A DNA stretch of 64,000 bases from Hippopus hippopus. Lineage: Eukaryota; Mollusca; Bivalvia; Cardiida; Cardiidae. Under the pieces are notes generated by a model, which was not told the DNA's origin, did no database searches, and saw nothing but the letters and a program-made list of their open reading frames with translations. Both the position numbers and the translations under genes were made by a program. The stretch is taken from the NCBI GenBank assembly GCA_946811185.2, contig OX328099.1, forward strand, positions 68,576,714-68,640,713, in the 5' to 3' direction. Position 1 is the first letter of the stretch. Each line of letters starts with the position of its first letter. Positions 10,242 to 21,113 of this stretch are shown here, one piece after another.

Positions 10242-13015
10242 ATGAGTTTGTTCAGAAGAATAGGAAACGTAGCGAGGCAAGCTACGTCTAATCTTTTATC
10301 TGGGGCTAGGCGACTAGCGTCAGCCATTGTTCCAGAGACCATACAAAGACTGGTTAATCAGTTATGTGGAACCAACACAGATTAACCAAATGTTGGATGA
10401 GGTTACAGAGCATGTTCGAAGAGATTACCCTCCAAGACAGCCGTTTGAAATTAGAGAGGGTGAATCTGCTCTAAGGAGATTTACGGCTCAACATACCATA
10501 GAAGGTAAAGATGGTTTCGATCCTCAAGCGTTTTTGGAAAGCGCGCGTCAAGGTATAACAAACCTTTTGAGGAATAACCGTAGAACAAAGTTCAAGTTAA
10601 TTCTTAGATGTAACATGGAAAGAGTAAGCATTGCTGGAACAATCACAAAACCAGCTGCTTTTCATTCTAATGTTGAGGTTAACCTAGAGGGGACTGATGA
10701 AAATAATATGTATAACACTATGGTGGAAAGAGTCTTGGAACAGATGGCAACATTTCAGATGCAGGGTAGGGGTTGGACGTTTTCTAGAGTTACCCCTTTA
10801 GAGTTGCACACTGTAGTGTATAACCCGTTGAGAGGTAATTCTTACATTCCTCTCCCCAAAGTGTTAGCGAGTAAAAAGGCTATCATCAACATGAAGAATC
10901 TGGATGACAAATGCCTTTTGTGGTGCGTGTTAAGAGCGGTGAACCCTGTAGACTTTCACCCTGAGCGAGTCGATAAGAACTTAAAGGACAAAGAAAAAAC
11001 GTTGATCATGCAGGGTATCCAATACCCTGTTTCACTAAAAGCTATAGATAGGTTTGAAAAGCAGAACCCAGCCATATCTTTCAATGTTTTCGGCTACGAA
11101 AAATATATTTACCCTCTTAGAACGAGCAATTTCACAGATAGAGAGGTAGTAGGAAGACGAAAAACATCATTACAACTTGATTAGTTTAAACATATTTATT
11201 TTACATCGATTGAGAAACAAGTTCTTACAACTTATACTAATCTCTCTCGATTCTGCTTCCTGGGAACTACACCAGTACTCGCGCCGAATGTGTGGGCCAA
11301 TGAAAAATCCCAATGTTGACACCCGCTCCCGGGTAGCGAAGTCGGGACCTTATGGTAACGAGGCCGACACTCTACCCCACAATCACAGACACCACAATTA
11401 AAGCTTGATTAAAAGCATGAGTCGTCTGCTATCCTCTCAGGTGTCAGGATATAAAGTTAAACATTATTTTTACTTGAGATGTTTAAATCCCTTTTGTTCT
11501 CAAGAATCCTTGACGAAAAACCTGGAGTGCTGTCGAGAACACGAGGCTGTTAAAACAGAGTTGCCAAAAGAAGGAACGATTCCCGAGTTAAAAAACTACT
11601 ATAGATCGGAAATGGTTCCCTTTATCGTGTATGCCGACTTTGAGTCTTACATCAAACCATTAGATACCTGCGACCCAAAACCAGAAAAAAAGCTACACGA
11701 AACAATACCAAAAAACACGAACCATCTAGCTTTTGATACTATATCAAATGCTTTGATGATGTTACGTAACCACCAAAGTTAGTAAATTACACCAGTGAAA
11801 ACGCGGCACAAATATTTTTAGAATACCTAGAAAAAGACATTAGAGAAATTTCTAACATGGCAGTCAAGGAGATGATATTCGGAGAAAAAGAAAAAGCGCT
11901 CTTTGACAAAATGACTAGGTGTTGGATCTGCGGAGAAAAGTTTGGTAAGATTTATAACGTTAGAAAGGTTAGAGATCATTGCCATTTTACGGGTAGGTTT
12001 AGAGGAGCTGCTCACGGCTTATGCAGTCTTAAGTACTGCTTACCTTGTTTTACGCCCATAGTATTCCATAATCTTAGTGGGTACGATAGTCATCTATTTA
12101 TAAAAAATCTCGGTGCGATTGAGGGAGGTATCGACTTCATCCCTATCAATGAAGAAAAGTATATTAGTTTTACCAAAAATATATCTACCAGAAAAAATAA
12201 AACTCATCAGATTAGAATTATCGACAGCTTTAGGTTTATGGCTACGAGCTTTAGTCGGCTTGCTAGTTTAAACAGGAATTGCTTTAACAACACCGAAAGA
12301 TATTACGAAGGAGATCAGCTTGACCTGCTCCTCAAAAAAGGTTTGTACCCATACGAATACATGGATTCGTCAGAAAGACTCAAAAAAACTCAGCTGCCAC
12401 CTAAAGAAGCATTTTACTCTAGACGTAATGATGAGTATATCAGTGATGAAGATTATGCTCACGCACAAAATGTCTGGGAAACGTTTGGAATGAAAACTCT
12501 CAAGGATTACCACGATTTGTGTAACCAATCTGACGTCCTGCTCTTGGCGGATGTTTTTGAGAACTTTAGAGACGTTTGTTGCAAAAATTATGGTCTAGAT
12601 CCTACTTGGTATTACACGGCTCCGGGGCTAGCTTGGGATGCTGCTTTAAAGATCACTAAAGTAAAGTTGGAGTTGCTATCAGACCGAGATATATTGCTCA
12701 TGGTTGAAAAGGGTATCAGAGGCGGAGTATCAATGATTAGCACCCGGCATGGAAAAGCTAACAACCCTTACATGGGTAACAAGTATGATAAAGATAAGCC
12801 CCCCAAGTATAACTTACTTAGATGCTAACAACCTTTACGGATGGGCGATGAGTAAGCCTCTTCCTACACACGGTTTTCAATGGATGAGTGAGGATGAATT
12901 ATCATCTTGGAAAGATCATCCGTGTATTTTGGAGGTTGACTTGGAGTACCCTGTGGAGTTGCATGACTCGCATAATGACTATCCTATCCCTCCAGAAAGT
13001 ATAAAAGTAGACAAA
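10242..13015 (+). pseudogene. Protein-primed family B DNA polymerase of Polinton 2, truncated copy
   Basis: It begins at an ATG after tatataataaa. It carries the exonuclease signature IVYADFESY (near 11625), a zinc-binding WICGEKFGK...RDHCHFTG segment (near 11923), ExoII-like SGYDSHLFIKNL, and palm motif A as YLDANNLYGWAM (near 12818). Frameshifts occur near 10365, about 12810 and elsewhere, there is a stop at 11780, and a SINE is inserted at 11184. The gene is cut off at the duplication junction and its end is fused in frame, by chance, to the retropepsin tail (chimeric ORF 12749-13159). The family replicates linear Polinton genomes using a protein primer. Confidence 0.85.
11184..11403 (-). 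mobile_element. tRNA-derived SINE inside the polymerase, copy 1
   Basis: About 220 bp flanked by the direct repeat cttgatta (11176-11183 and 11404-11411). On the minus strand it has a tRNA-like head: gtagagtgtcggcctcgtta near 11374 and a B-box-like tcccgacttcgctaccc. Removing it restores the polymerase line NL/IKSMSRLL. The family name is not known to me. Confidence 0.75.
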
Positions 13016-13159
13016 ATTCCCTTTGTGTTGAAAGACAAAATGAAAAAGGGAACCCAAAAAGAACCAAAAGCCTCACGAGTACGAGTTTGTCAGAGAACCA
13101 TCATTCCCCCCAAAAACGGCAAAGGTAGTTACCTGTGCTACCAAAAGTCAAAAAACTGA
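13016..13159 (+). pseudogene. Retropepsin C-terminal tail fused behind polymerase at the junction
   Basis: Only the last ~45 codons of the protease ORF (from PFVLKDKMKK onward) are present. They read in frame with the preceding polymerase segment, giving a chimeric ORF 12749-13159. No active site is included. This is a by-product of the duplication and not a gene. Confidence 0.85.
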
Positions 13160-13163
13160 TTAT

Positions 13164-14195
13164 ATGGTTGAGCCAATAACTGTAGGAGAGATTACAATGC
13201 CAAGAACTCTACACCAGAAAAATCAACAGCCCAGAATATGCATGTTAAATTTGACCGATCGGAACATTGTCATAAAAGCTAATCAGCGGATTGGAGAGGC
13301 ATACCAGGTCTCACCAATTACACCAGCAGACCATGCCAAACTTCAAAAAATTGAAGTGACCGACTCTTCTAATGTTGTCCCGGATCATTTAGAGGATTTG
13401 ATCAATAGTTCAAAACAGAACCTGTCAGATAGAGAAGGGAAGCTACTTCTCGAAACTTGATGCGAACTCTGCATATTGGCAAGTTCGAATTAGAAAAGAA
13501 GATCAGGAAAAGACTGCATTCCTGACCAAATATGGACTTTTTGAATTTGTACGTATGCCGTTTGGGTTATGTAATGCACCTGCCACCTATTGCCGGGTAA
13601 TGAATCTAATACTTTGTGGTCTCACATGGGAAATAGTTTTGGCATTTCTAGATGACATTCTAGTTATGGGTCAGGACTTCAAATCCCATTTGGAAAATCT
13701 TAGGAGGGTCCTCCAGAGATTCCGTGAGTATGGATTACGAATGAAACCGAAGAAATGTATCCTTTTTCAGCAAGAAGTTGAATTCTTAGGACGCATAGTA
13801 GGTCAAAAAGGGTTGCAGCTGACATCTGGAAATATTGATGCAGTTATAAATTGGCCGACACCAAAAAACTCGAGAGAAGTAGAAAAGTTTTTGGGGTTAG
13901 TTAACTACCATAGGTTATTCTTGAAAGATCTAGCCAAAGAAGCAGTACCTTTGTACTGAATCACCAGCAAAAAGACCTTTGTTTGGGGGTCTGAACAGGA
14001 GCAAGCCTTCAAGAAGATTAAGGAATTAATGACAACTGCTCCGTTACTGACGTTACCAAACAGCAAGGATCCGTTTATACTGGACACGGACGCATCCGAC
14101 GCAGCAATTGGTGCGGAACTTATACAGGTCCAGAACGGAAAGGAAGGAGTAGTAGCTTTTGGGAGCCTAGCATTATCCCATGAGCAACATAGGTA
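13164..14195 (+). pseudogene. Reverse transcriptase and first half of RNase H, copy 2
   Basis: Sequence and defects are as in 2298-3329: fingers deletion at about 13446, catalytic FLDDIL, TGA stop at 13957-13959, and truncation at HEQHRY by the TIR transposon. Because the protease and Gag are not repeated, this copy has no upstream gag or protease active site of its own. Confidence 0.87.
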
Positions 14196-16881
14196 CAGGG
14201 GTAAAAGTTTTCCGTATTGTGACGGAATTCCGTATTTTCAGGGGCCGACCAGGTCATTGTTCCAAATCGTTTAAATCCGAGGAGAAATTTTTTTTTTCTT
14301 TTTTTTGGGGGGCGGGGTACCCCTTTATCTCGTATCTATTGCAAGTCAATAGATTTCCAGATGCCGTATCAATAAATTTATTGCCCCACTGCATTTGCTT
14401 TGTCCGGGGCTGATCTCGGTCATTAATGTCTCCCGTCAAACGCACTCGCCCTAAAAACAATGAAATTCAAAGAATTTTGTAATTTCGGGGACAATTTGCA
14501 CCGAAATGTTTACAGTCACTCACTCTTGCTTAGGGTTTCCCGATTCTAAATACAGATGCTGAACCGGAACGTTCTAAGGTTATTGTATGATGTTTTATTG
14601 ATTGTGTCCAAAATGTTGTGGCTGTGTTTTGATTGTTTTGATCGGTTTGCCAACTTTAACATTTTTGCCTCTAGGATTGTAAAACAAAATAAAGCATTAA
14701 CAAAGCCCTTCGTTTTAGGGGACAAATATTGGCTGCAATTTGATTATTTGCTAGCGAAAGATGGCTCAGTTTAAATTATCTTTGTTCTTTTCAATAACAA
14801 ATGGATGTCAGAGCTGGGGATCGGCAACTATCTTCCGAAGTTGACAGTACGTGCTACTCAAATGCCGAAGCGACCGAAAAAGGGGGAAAAGTTTTATTCA
14901 TACACTGTAGTCCGATTTGTAGTGGTGGGCCAATGATTGACTATAGTCGAAAGTCATTTGGTTTTGGCTTCGGATTGCGATTAGCTCTTGAGAAATCCCG
15001 GAATCGATTGCAGTCGGTACCGAAGCTCGCTCGGTCGTGAGACGTGAATACTGGTTTGTAGCGCTTGGTTTTGCGACTGATATTAATCACACTCTAGGAT
15101 TCAATATAGTGATAACAAACACGAAAATTGGCCGGAAAAATGAGAAAGAAATTTTTGTCCATGGATGTCTTGTCAAAACTCGTCAACTTGGCAAGTTTCT
15201 TATTTGATCCCTAAGACCGGGTTTTGACGCTTGGAAATTTGAAATGACATGTGTTTGACGCTGAAAAATGTTTGCTTAATTGTCAATCTGACGCATGAAA
15301 TTATCGTCAAGAGCTTCATATAACCTAGCTTGTGCGCATCCGACAGAAATATGGGCTAAACATGATCAGTATAAAATGTGAAGGACACGTGCGTGATGTA
15401 ATGAAGCTGGCGAGTCATTTACGAGAACGTAATAACGGTGTTAATCCTCTGATCTATTGTAAAGTGACAGATTTTAAAGTTACCTGCTATTCAAAATGAC
15501 TAACTGATGTCAAATCATGTGGTAATACTTCTCCAGAAATTAATTGACACGAAAAATTGATCGCCAAAAAAAAACGTGAAAACCCATGACACTACCATGA
15601 TCAGCGTGGCATCGTCCGATCCGAGGGACTTCAAACTATCTTCTCATCTAAAATAATGAATTTAAACAGTGAATTTATGCAAATCTCTGAATAAAACAAT
15701 AAGTGGAATCTAAAATTCTGTCATGAGTGAAAACAATTGTTGTTTTATGAAATGAAAATATAGATCTAAAGCGAGGGGGGGGGTCGTCTGCAAATGCTTG
15801 AAATATGTCTGAATTTTTTTTAACTGGTTTGGAAATTAAAATTTAAAGATCAAAATAAATGATATTAAATAAAGTAAAAAAAAATTAAAGCACAAAACAC
15901 CACATCTTTATAAACTTAATATCATGTAGACAAATTGTCAAAGTATTTAAAGCAAAAAGGCATTCTTAGTTCAATGGAGAAACCGATTGTACAACCAATA
16001 GCTAGTTGGTTTGCTCTTCCGGTTACAAAGTGATAATAAAATTTTGCATTTAAACTGATTACCCCACACTGCCGATTTGATAGATTTTTTACAGGAATTG
16101 GACCAGTTCCATGGTATATCACTTACCTGCTTGTTTTAGCAAACATTAGAATTGATTTTGCCAAAAATGTTTGCACATTTTAGGAAAGGTTCTTAAAGTG
16201 TTTGAAGAGCTTTTAACTGTGAACATGTAGATCTATCTATAAAATCTTGTTTGCGCATGTCACATGAAAACAGTCTATCTTTTAATAGGCTGTCATTAAA
16301 ACTTGATATTTTAATGAAATTATGTAGTTTAGATCTGAACCCCCATCCTTGTTTGTGTACCCCAAACTCCAGTTACCAAGGGTACAAAAAGCTCAAGCTA
16401 GAAAATGCACAGCACACTCTGTCACATTCTCCCTGATAAATTAGCCATTCTTAAAGAGAGTGTTGTTTTCCTATTTGACAGATTTGATTTTATTCTTTTG
16501 ACAGAAATTTAGCACATGTGATTGCATTTTAATGAATCAAATATTAAATACTAGATATGTCCTTTTCTCATACTTGTACTTTCAAATACAAAACTGATGT
16601 AGGGCTAATCTGATTAGGTCCTGTGTACAAAATGGAGATAAAAGAGGACAAAAATAACATGGGTGCTAAAAACTTTGAGATTTTCTTAGGTTTTAGCATA
16701 TCATATCTTTCATTTGCTTCAAGATTTTTCAACTTTAAAATGCTAAAATTGGATCTCATTAGAGGAATTTGATGCTTATAAAATAGCTAAATCTCAGGAG
16801 CTTCCGGGGGCCTCCGGCCAGGGGCCCCCAGGCCCCCAGCTCAATTTTCAATATTTTCAGATTTTTTAACTTTTACCCCTG
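14196..16881. mobile_element. Non-autonomous TIR DNA transposon inside RNase H, copy 2
   Basis: Same element as 3330-6016, with the 14-bp TIRs and flanking taggta (14190-14195 and 16882-16887). It is one base shorter in an A-run near 15565. It was carried along by the duplication and is not an independent insertion. Confidence 0.85.
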
Positions 16882-16887
16882 TAGGTA

Positions 16888-18829
16888 CTGTACAACTAGA
16901 AAAGAATTGCTAGCCGTAGTGAGATTCACCTGTCAATACAGACATTACTTACTGGGTCGTAAGTTTACAGTCAGAACAGATCATCATAGTCTGATCTGGC
17001 TAATTAACTTTAAAGAGCCTCAAGGTCAGTTAGCACGTTGGTTGGAAGAATTGGGACAATATGATATGGTAATTCAGCATAGGCCTGGAAATAAACATTT
17101 AAATGCTGATGCTTTGTCAAGAAGGCCAGAGCCGGAGGAGTTGAGATATTGCTCAAATTATAAAGCAGGGTTCAGGCTAGACCTCCTACCATGTGGAGGA
17201 TGTCCATATTGCACCAAGGCGCACAAAAACTGGTCAAATTTTACAGAAAGCGTCGACTATGCTGTTGATCTTCCAGAGGGATATCCTAGAGTTGGAATTA
17301 GTCTTCCGGGATTGCATGGTGAAGAGAGAGCTTGGAAGATCATTGAGATACAACCAGGGAAGATGGAAGGAAATACACTTAAGCATAGTAGATTACAAAT
17401 CATAACAAGTAAGCCAATCAAAACGGTCCAGACAATCTCAGCAGAGGTTCCGAAAAATGACCAACAATGGACTGAAGAAATGGTTCAACAAACCCTTGAG
17501 GAACCGGAATTCTCATTGCTAGTACCCTGGTTGAAAGAGGGGAAAGAACCAGATGAAAAAACTATATTCCTGTCCAGCCCAGAAGCCAAGGAGAGGAAAT
17601 TTTGGAATTGGATCCGGGATCTGAGACGGCAATCTGATTTCCTGTTGAGTCCTAGGGACATAAATGCATCCTTCCCGCTGCCTTGGAAGGAGCCAGAAGG
17701 GAAGAGACGAGCGGCTAAATCCAAGACTATTCCAGAGGATAATAGATCTGAGGATGGAATAGTAAAGGCCGTAAGGACGCTTGACCAGGACATTCACACC
17801 TTTCGGACAGATGCAAGGGCCAACTATGGTTCACAGGAAGAGATTCGTCCACATGAATTCATGGACACTGGGTCAGAAAGGTCACTGCAACAGTCTGCAG
17901 AGACCGTTCATTCCTTGGAAAAATATCCTAGGCGAATCCAAAGGTCTGGGGATATGGAACCTGATAAAGAATCTCCAAGGCGAAGACCAAAGTCTGGGAG
18001 AAGAGAAACAGGAAAGATCTATTCTAGGCAAGGGCCAAGGTCTGGGAATAGAGAGGAGGAAAAACAAGATCATCTGAAGGAACTGGAGAAGAGGAATAGA
18101 AAAGCTGTAGAAGAATTTTTCAAAACCTCGAAGGCTCTATCCTTTTACCGCACCGGGTTGTCGGAGGAGAGTGTTCCTTATGGTGATCAAGTCCAGAGAA
18201 GAGCTGGCAAAATTGCGGTAGAGAGTACCTCCCACGGGCGTTACAGGTCGAGGGAGCATTCTCACCGTGAAGGTTCCACAGAAAGAAATCAGCGGAAGAA
18301 GCAGAGGTACGTGGAGAGGGATGATTCCAGTAGGAGGCGATCAAGGTCTCCTAAGCAAAAACGTAGAAGAACTGAGCTCCCACGACCCAGGAAGCAAAAT
18401 CCTAGGCATACAACGAGAAGGGCAGAGCCTCCTTCACGTTCAGCTACTGAGGAAAAATATAGGAGACAACACAAGCTTCCAACCTCTGACCGCTCCAAAG
18501 AGAAAAGTAAGAGGGAACTAGCAACAAGATCCGACTTGCGAGTGTCGATCTTGGGGAAAAGGCTTCACGTTTCGGAACCAGACACAAAGGAAGGAGCCAT
18601 TCTGAAAAAGATCAAGAGAAACAAATGCCCTTTTCCAGGCTGTGAGGCAGTAGCCAGGAAATTAAAGAGGCATGTACAGAGCAGACATATTCCTGCTCTC
18701 TTCCATGATCTAGAGACGCCAGAGATGATGGCTAGCTCAGAGTTCCACGGAAGAAGACTCGAGGCCCTGGAAGTTTTAGCTCGACTGATTGTGGTTCAGA
18801 GCGATTCACCTAATCCTGAAGAGCTATGA
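16888..18829 (+). pseudogene. RNase H end, linker, RS-rich region and zinc finger, copy 2 (open frame)
   Basis: This is the better copy: 640 codons open from the ATG at 16907, with the RNase H frame extending back to the transposon edge. RNase H residues occupy about 1-65 (TDHHSLIWL, NADALSR). The linker with VPWLKEGKEPDE and FWNWIRDLR lies at about 190-245. A basic Arg/Ser/Glu-rich stretch (SRRRSRSPKQKRRR among others) covers about 300-560, and the zinc finger C-x4-C-x9-H-x4-H is at about 574-595. No HHCC or DDE integrase residues occur. It ends at a TGA (18827-18829) in frame with the TatD ORF starting at 18833. RS-rich regions often bind RNA or protein; that role is inference here. Confidence 0.83.
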
Positions 18830-18832
18830 AGA

Positions 18833-20470
18833 ATGGTTGATGGGAATATCCAGATATGTGAATTACCCGAGATAACACCAAGCACCAAGGAGGCTATGAG
18901 AAAACTTTGTTTCCAGGCAGGCTGGGAAGTACCAGAAGAATTCACTCTTCGGCCTATCAACTCCCCGACCGTTCTCATTCACTGGCGGCCTATGGCATAT
19001 ATCATGGACCAATTATGCCTAAGGCAAGCCGAAATGATGAATCAAAGGTTTGGAGCAGAGGCCCGTAACGTCCAGCAGACGAAACGGATCAATAGACCTA
19101 CAGCCACAGTTTCCAGGGCAGTGACACCGTCTCCAGAGGGGCGAAAAACAAAAGATTCAGCTACGCAAACTGAGGCTGAGTCGGTGGAAGAGAGCTCGGC
19201 ATGTGTAGCTAGCTCTTATTATTCACCAATGGAGACGGAAACCACCAAGAAGACAAGTTCGGCACCAGAAAGGCAAGTCCGAGTGGAGTCAAATGGTCAG
19301 CCGATAGACCTCACATCCTTGATGTCAATTAAGGACAAGAAGGAGAGAGGAATAATTAGATTGGTTTTGACTCCAGACAAAAGTGTTGACTTGGATTACC
19401 AGGGCACACCTAGCCCAGGTGAACAAGGGGAGCTGTCAAAAGTTGAAGAGGATGCACTCCTATATACTGAGACAGACCAGGCTGTGAAGAGTAAAACCTC
19501 ACTGGGAAGGTCACCGGTCAGTCAACTTGTTGTCAAACTGAGAACCTACTCAGAAGCTCTCAAAGCGCCACCAGCAGTAGGAGTAGTTTCACCACGTTTA
19601 AGCCCAGTGGTCGAGAGGAGCACCATGGAGAGTGATAATACAGCCAAGGCCTTTGACAGCCATTTTCACCCTGACAGATTGGCGTTTAAACTGGGAGCTA
19701 GTTTAACAGATGTTGAGAGCATGACACAGAGGATAACTGAGATTGAACCCAATCATCGGGTCGAACTCAGCGGGGGAGTGCTTGTGTATTGTGACCCCGA
19801 ACACTATGGACAGGTCTATTTGGAGGCAGACTCGAAATGGAAAATGGCCGTAGGAGTCCACCCCAAAAAGGTTGATAAGCTCTCAACAAAGAAGCAAGAT
19901 CTACTTCAAGCTCTGCTATCAAATCCCAGAGTGATTGGATTGGGAGAGGTTGGGTTGGACTACAGCAGAAGTTACCTGAGTCCTGAAACCCAGCAAACAG
20001 AGCTGAAGAGGATCCTGGCACACTGCCGAGCTGACCAGGTGGTAGTGTTGCACATTCGTGGAGGGAAGGACGATCCTTTATCAGAAAAAGCCTCCCAAGA
20101 CTGTTTCCAAATCATCCAGGAGCAGTGCCCTTCTCAGCAAAAGATTCACCTGCATTGCTTTTCAGGTGGAACCCAGGAGCTGAAATTGTGGTCAGGAGGA
20201 TTCCCCAACTGTTACTTCGGTGTTACTGGCAAAGCAGTCAGTTTCAACAAACGGTAACAGGAGGCCTTGCAGAGAATTCCCCTGGAAAGATTGTTACTGG
20301 AAACAGACTCCCCACATCTACCTGTACTGAAAGGGTTACATACAATGACCCCAGCCTATATTGGAGATGTGGCAGCTCGGGTGGCATTCATTAGGAAAGA
20401 GCCTATATCGTTGCTGCTCGATAAGACCCGAGTTAACGGAGAGAGTCTGTACAGTGAGTCCAGGGCTTAG
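18833..20470 (+). pseudogene. TatD-family metal-dependent DNase domain protein, copy 2
   Basis: Same protein as 7961-9598 with all TatD metal-binding and catalytic motifs, and the same in-frame TAA (20255-20257). One substitution near the end (SRA for SKA). Both copies derive from one duplication, so they do not independently show that TatD travels with the retroelement. Confidence 0.85.
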
Positions 20471-20571
20471 CATCTAGGGCTCAGGATCAGGAAAAACAGC
20501 AAAGGAGCACTCTAGGTATTAAGGTCTGGAGTTACTTTTAACTAGAACCGGGTCAATTCCCATTAAATAAA

Positions 20572-20702
20572 ACCGGGAGGATTGTGGTAAGATTGGGCGA
20601 AATTATTACGGTACGAAATGACCAGTTCCCTGGACCGGAAATGAGGGGAACCTGCTTGTACTGATTCTAGTATGAGTGTGGTGTATTAAGACTTTTTTTC
20701 TT
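20572..20702 (+). other. Polypurine tract and truncated 3' LTR start (candidate), copy 2
   Basis: Same layout as 9700-9830: accgggaggat then tgtggtaaga at 20583, running into Polinton sequence near 20700. Confidence 0.4.
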
Positions 20703-20710
20703 GTTGTAAA

Positions 20711-21048
20711 ATGATTAAGACTTCGGATTTAAAAGAAATTCTTAAAGAAAATAATGTAAAATTCTACTCTTACTGGAGTACAAAGCAGATAGCTGAGCTG
20801 CTAAAAGAAAAGGGGTTGTTACCAGAGGAGGCACCTAAACCAGAAAAAAAAGAAGATCCTAAGTTTACAAGATTAAAAACTACTAGAAGAAATCCTAGGA
20901 AAGTTAATTTAAAGGATGTTGAAACTGGGGAAATAGAAATTTTTCTTCGATTTATAAAGTGAGTAAATTCATAAGTCAGTGTCCACAAACAGTTTCGAAT
21001 TGGAATGGAAAGATTTGGAAGAATAGATACGAGATTAGCATCCTATAA
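20711..21048 (+). pseudogene. Polinton SAP/NUMOD-like small protein, copy 2
   Basis: Duplicate of 9839-10176, with the same frameshift. It precedes the polymerase by about 65 bases, as in copy 1. Confidence 0.65.
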
Positions 21049-21113
21049 CTTTATTACGGCCGTACCGTAATAAAATTTGTTGGGTGGCTTAAGAAAAAAA
21101 CATATATAATAAA

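Larger units (their letters stand above)
2150..13015. repeat. Tandem segmental duplication, copy 1 (10,866 bp)
   Basis: The block from inside the retropepsin to inside the Polinton polymerase recurs directly downstream. The offset is 10,866 bases at first, 10,865 after an A-run length difference near 4690, and 10,872 after a 7-bp indel near 6657. I noticed only about a dozen differences by eye. The junction at about 13013-13016 joins polymerase sequence (agacaaa) to retropepsin sequence (attccc) with a 3-base AAA overlap. Confidence 0.93.
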
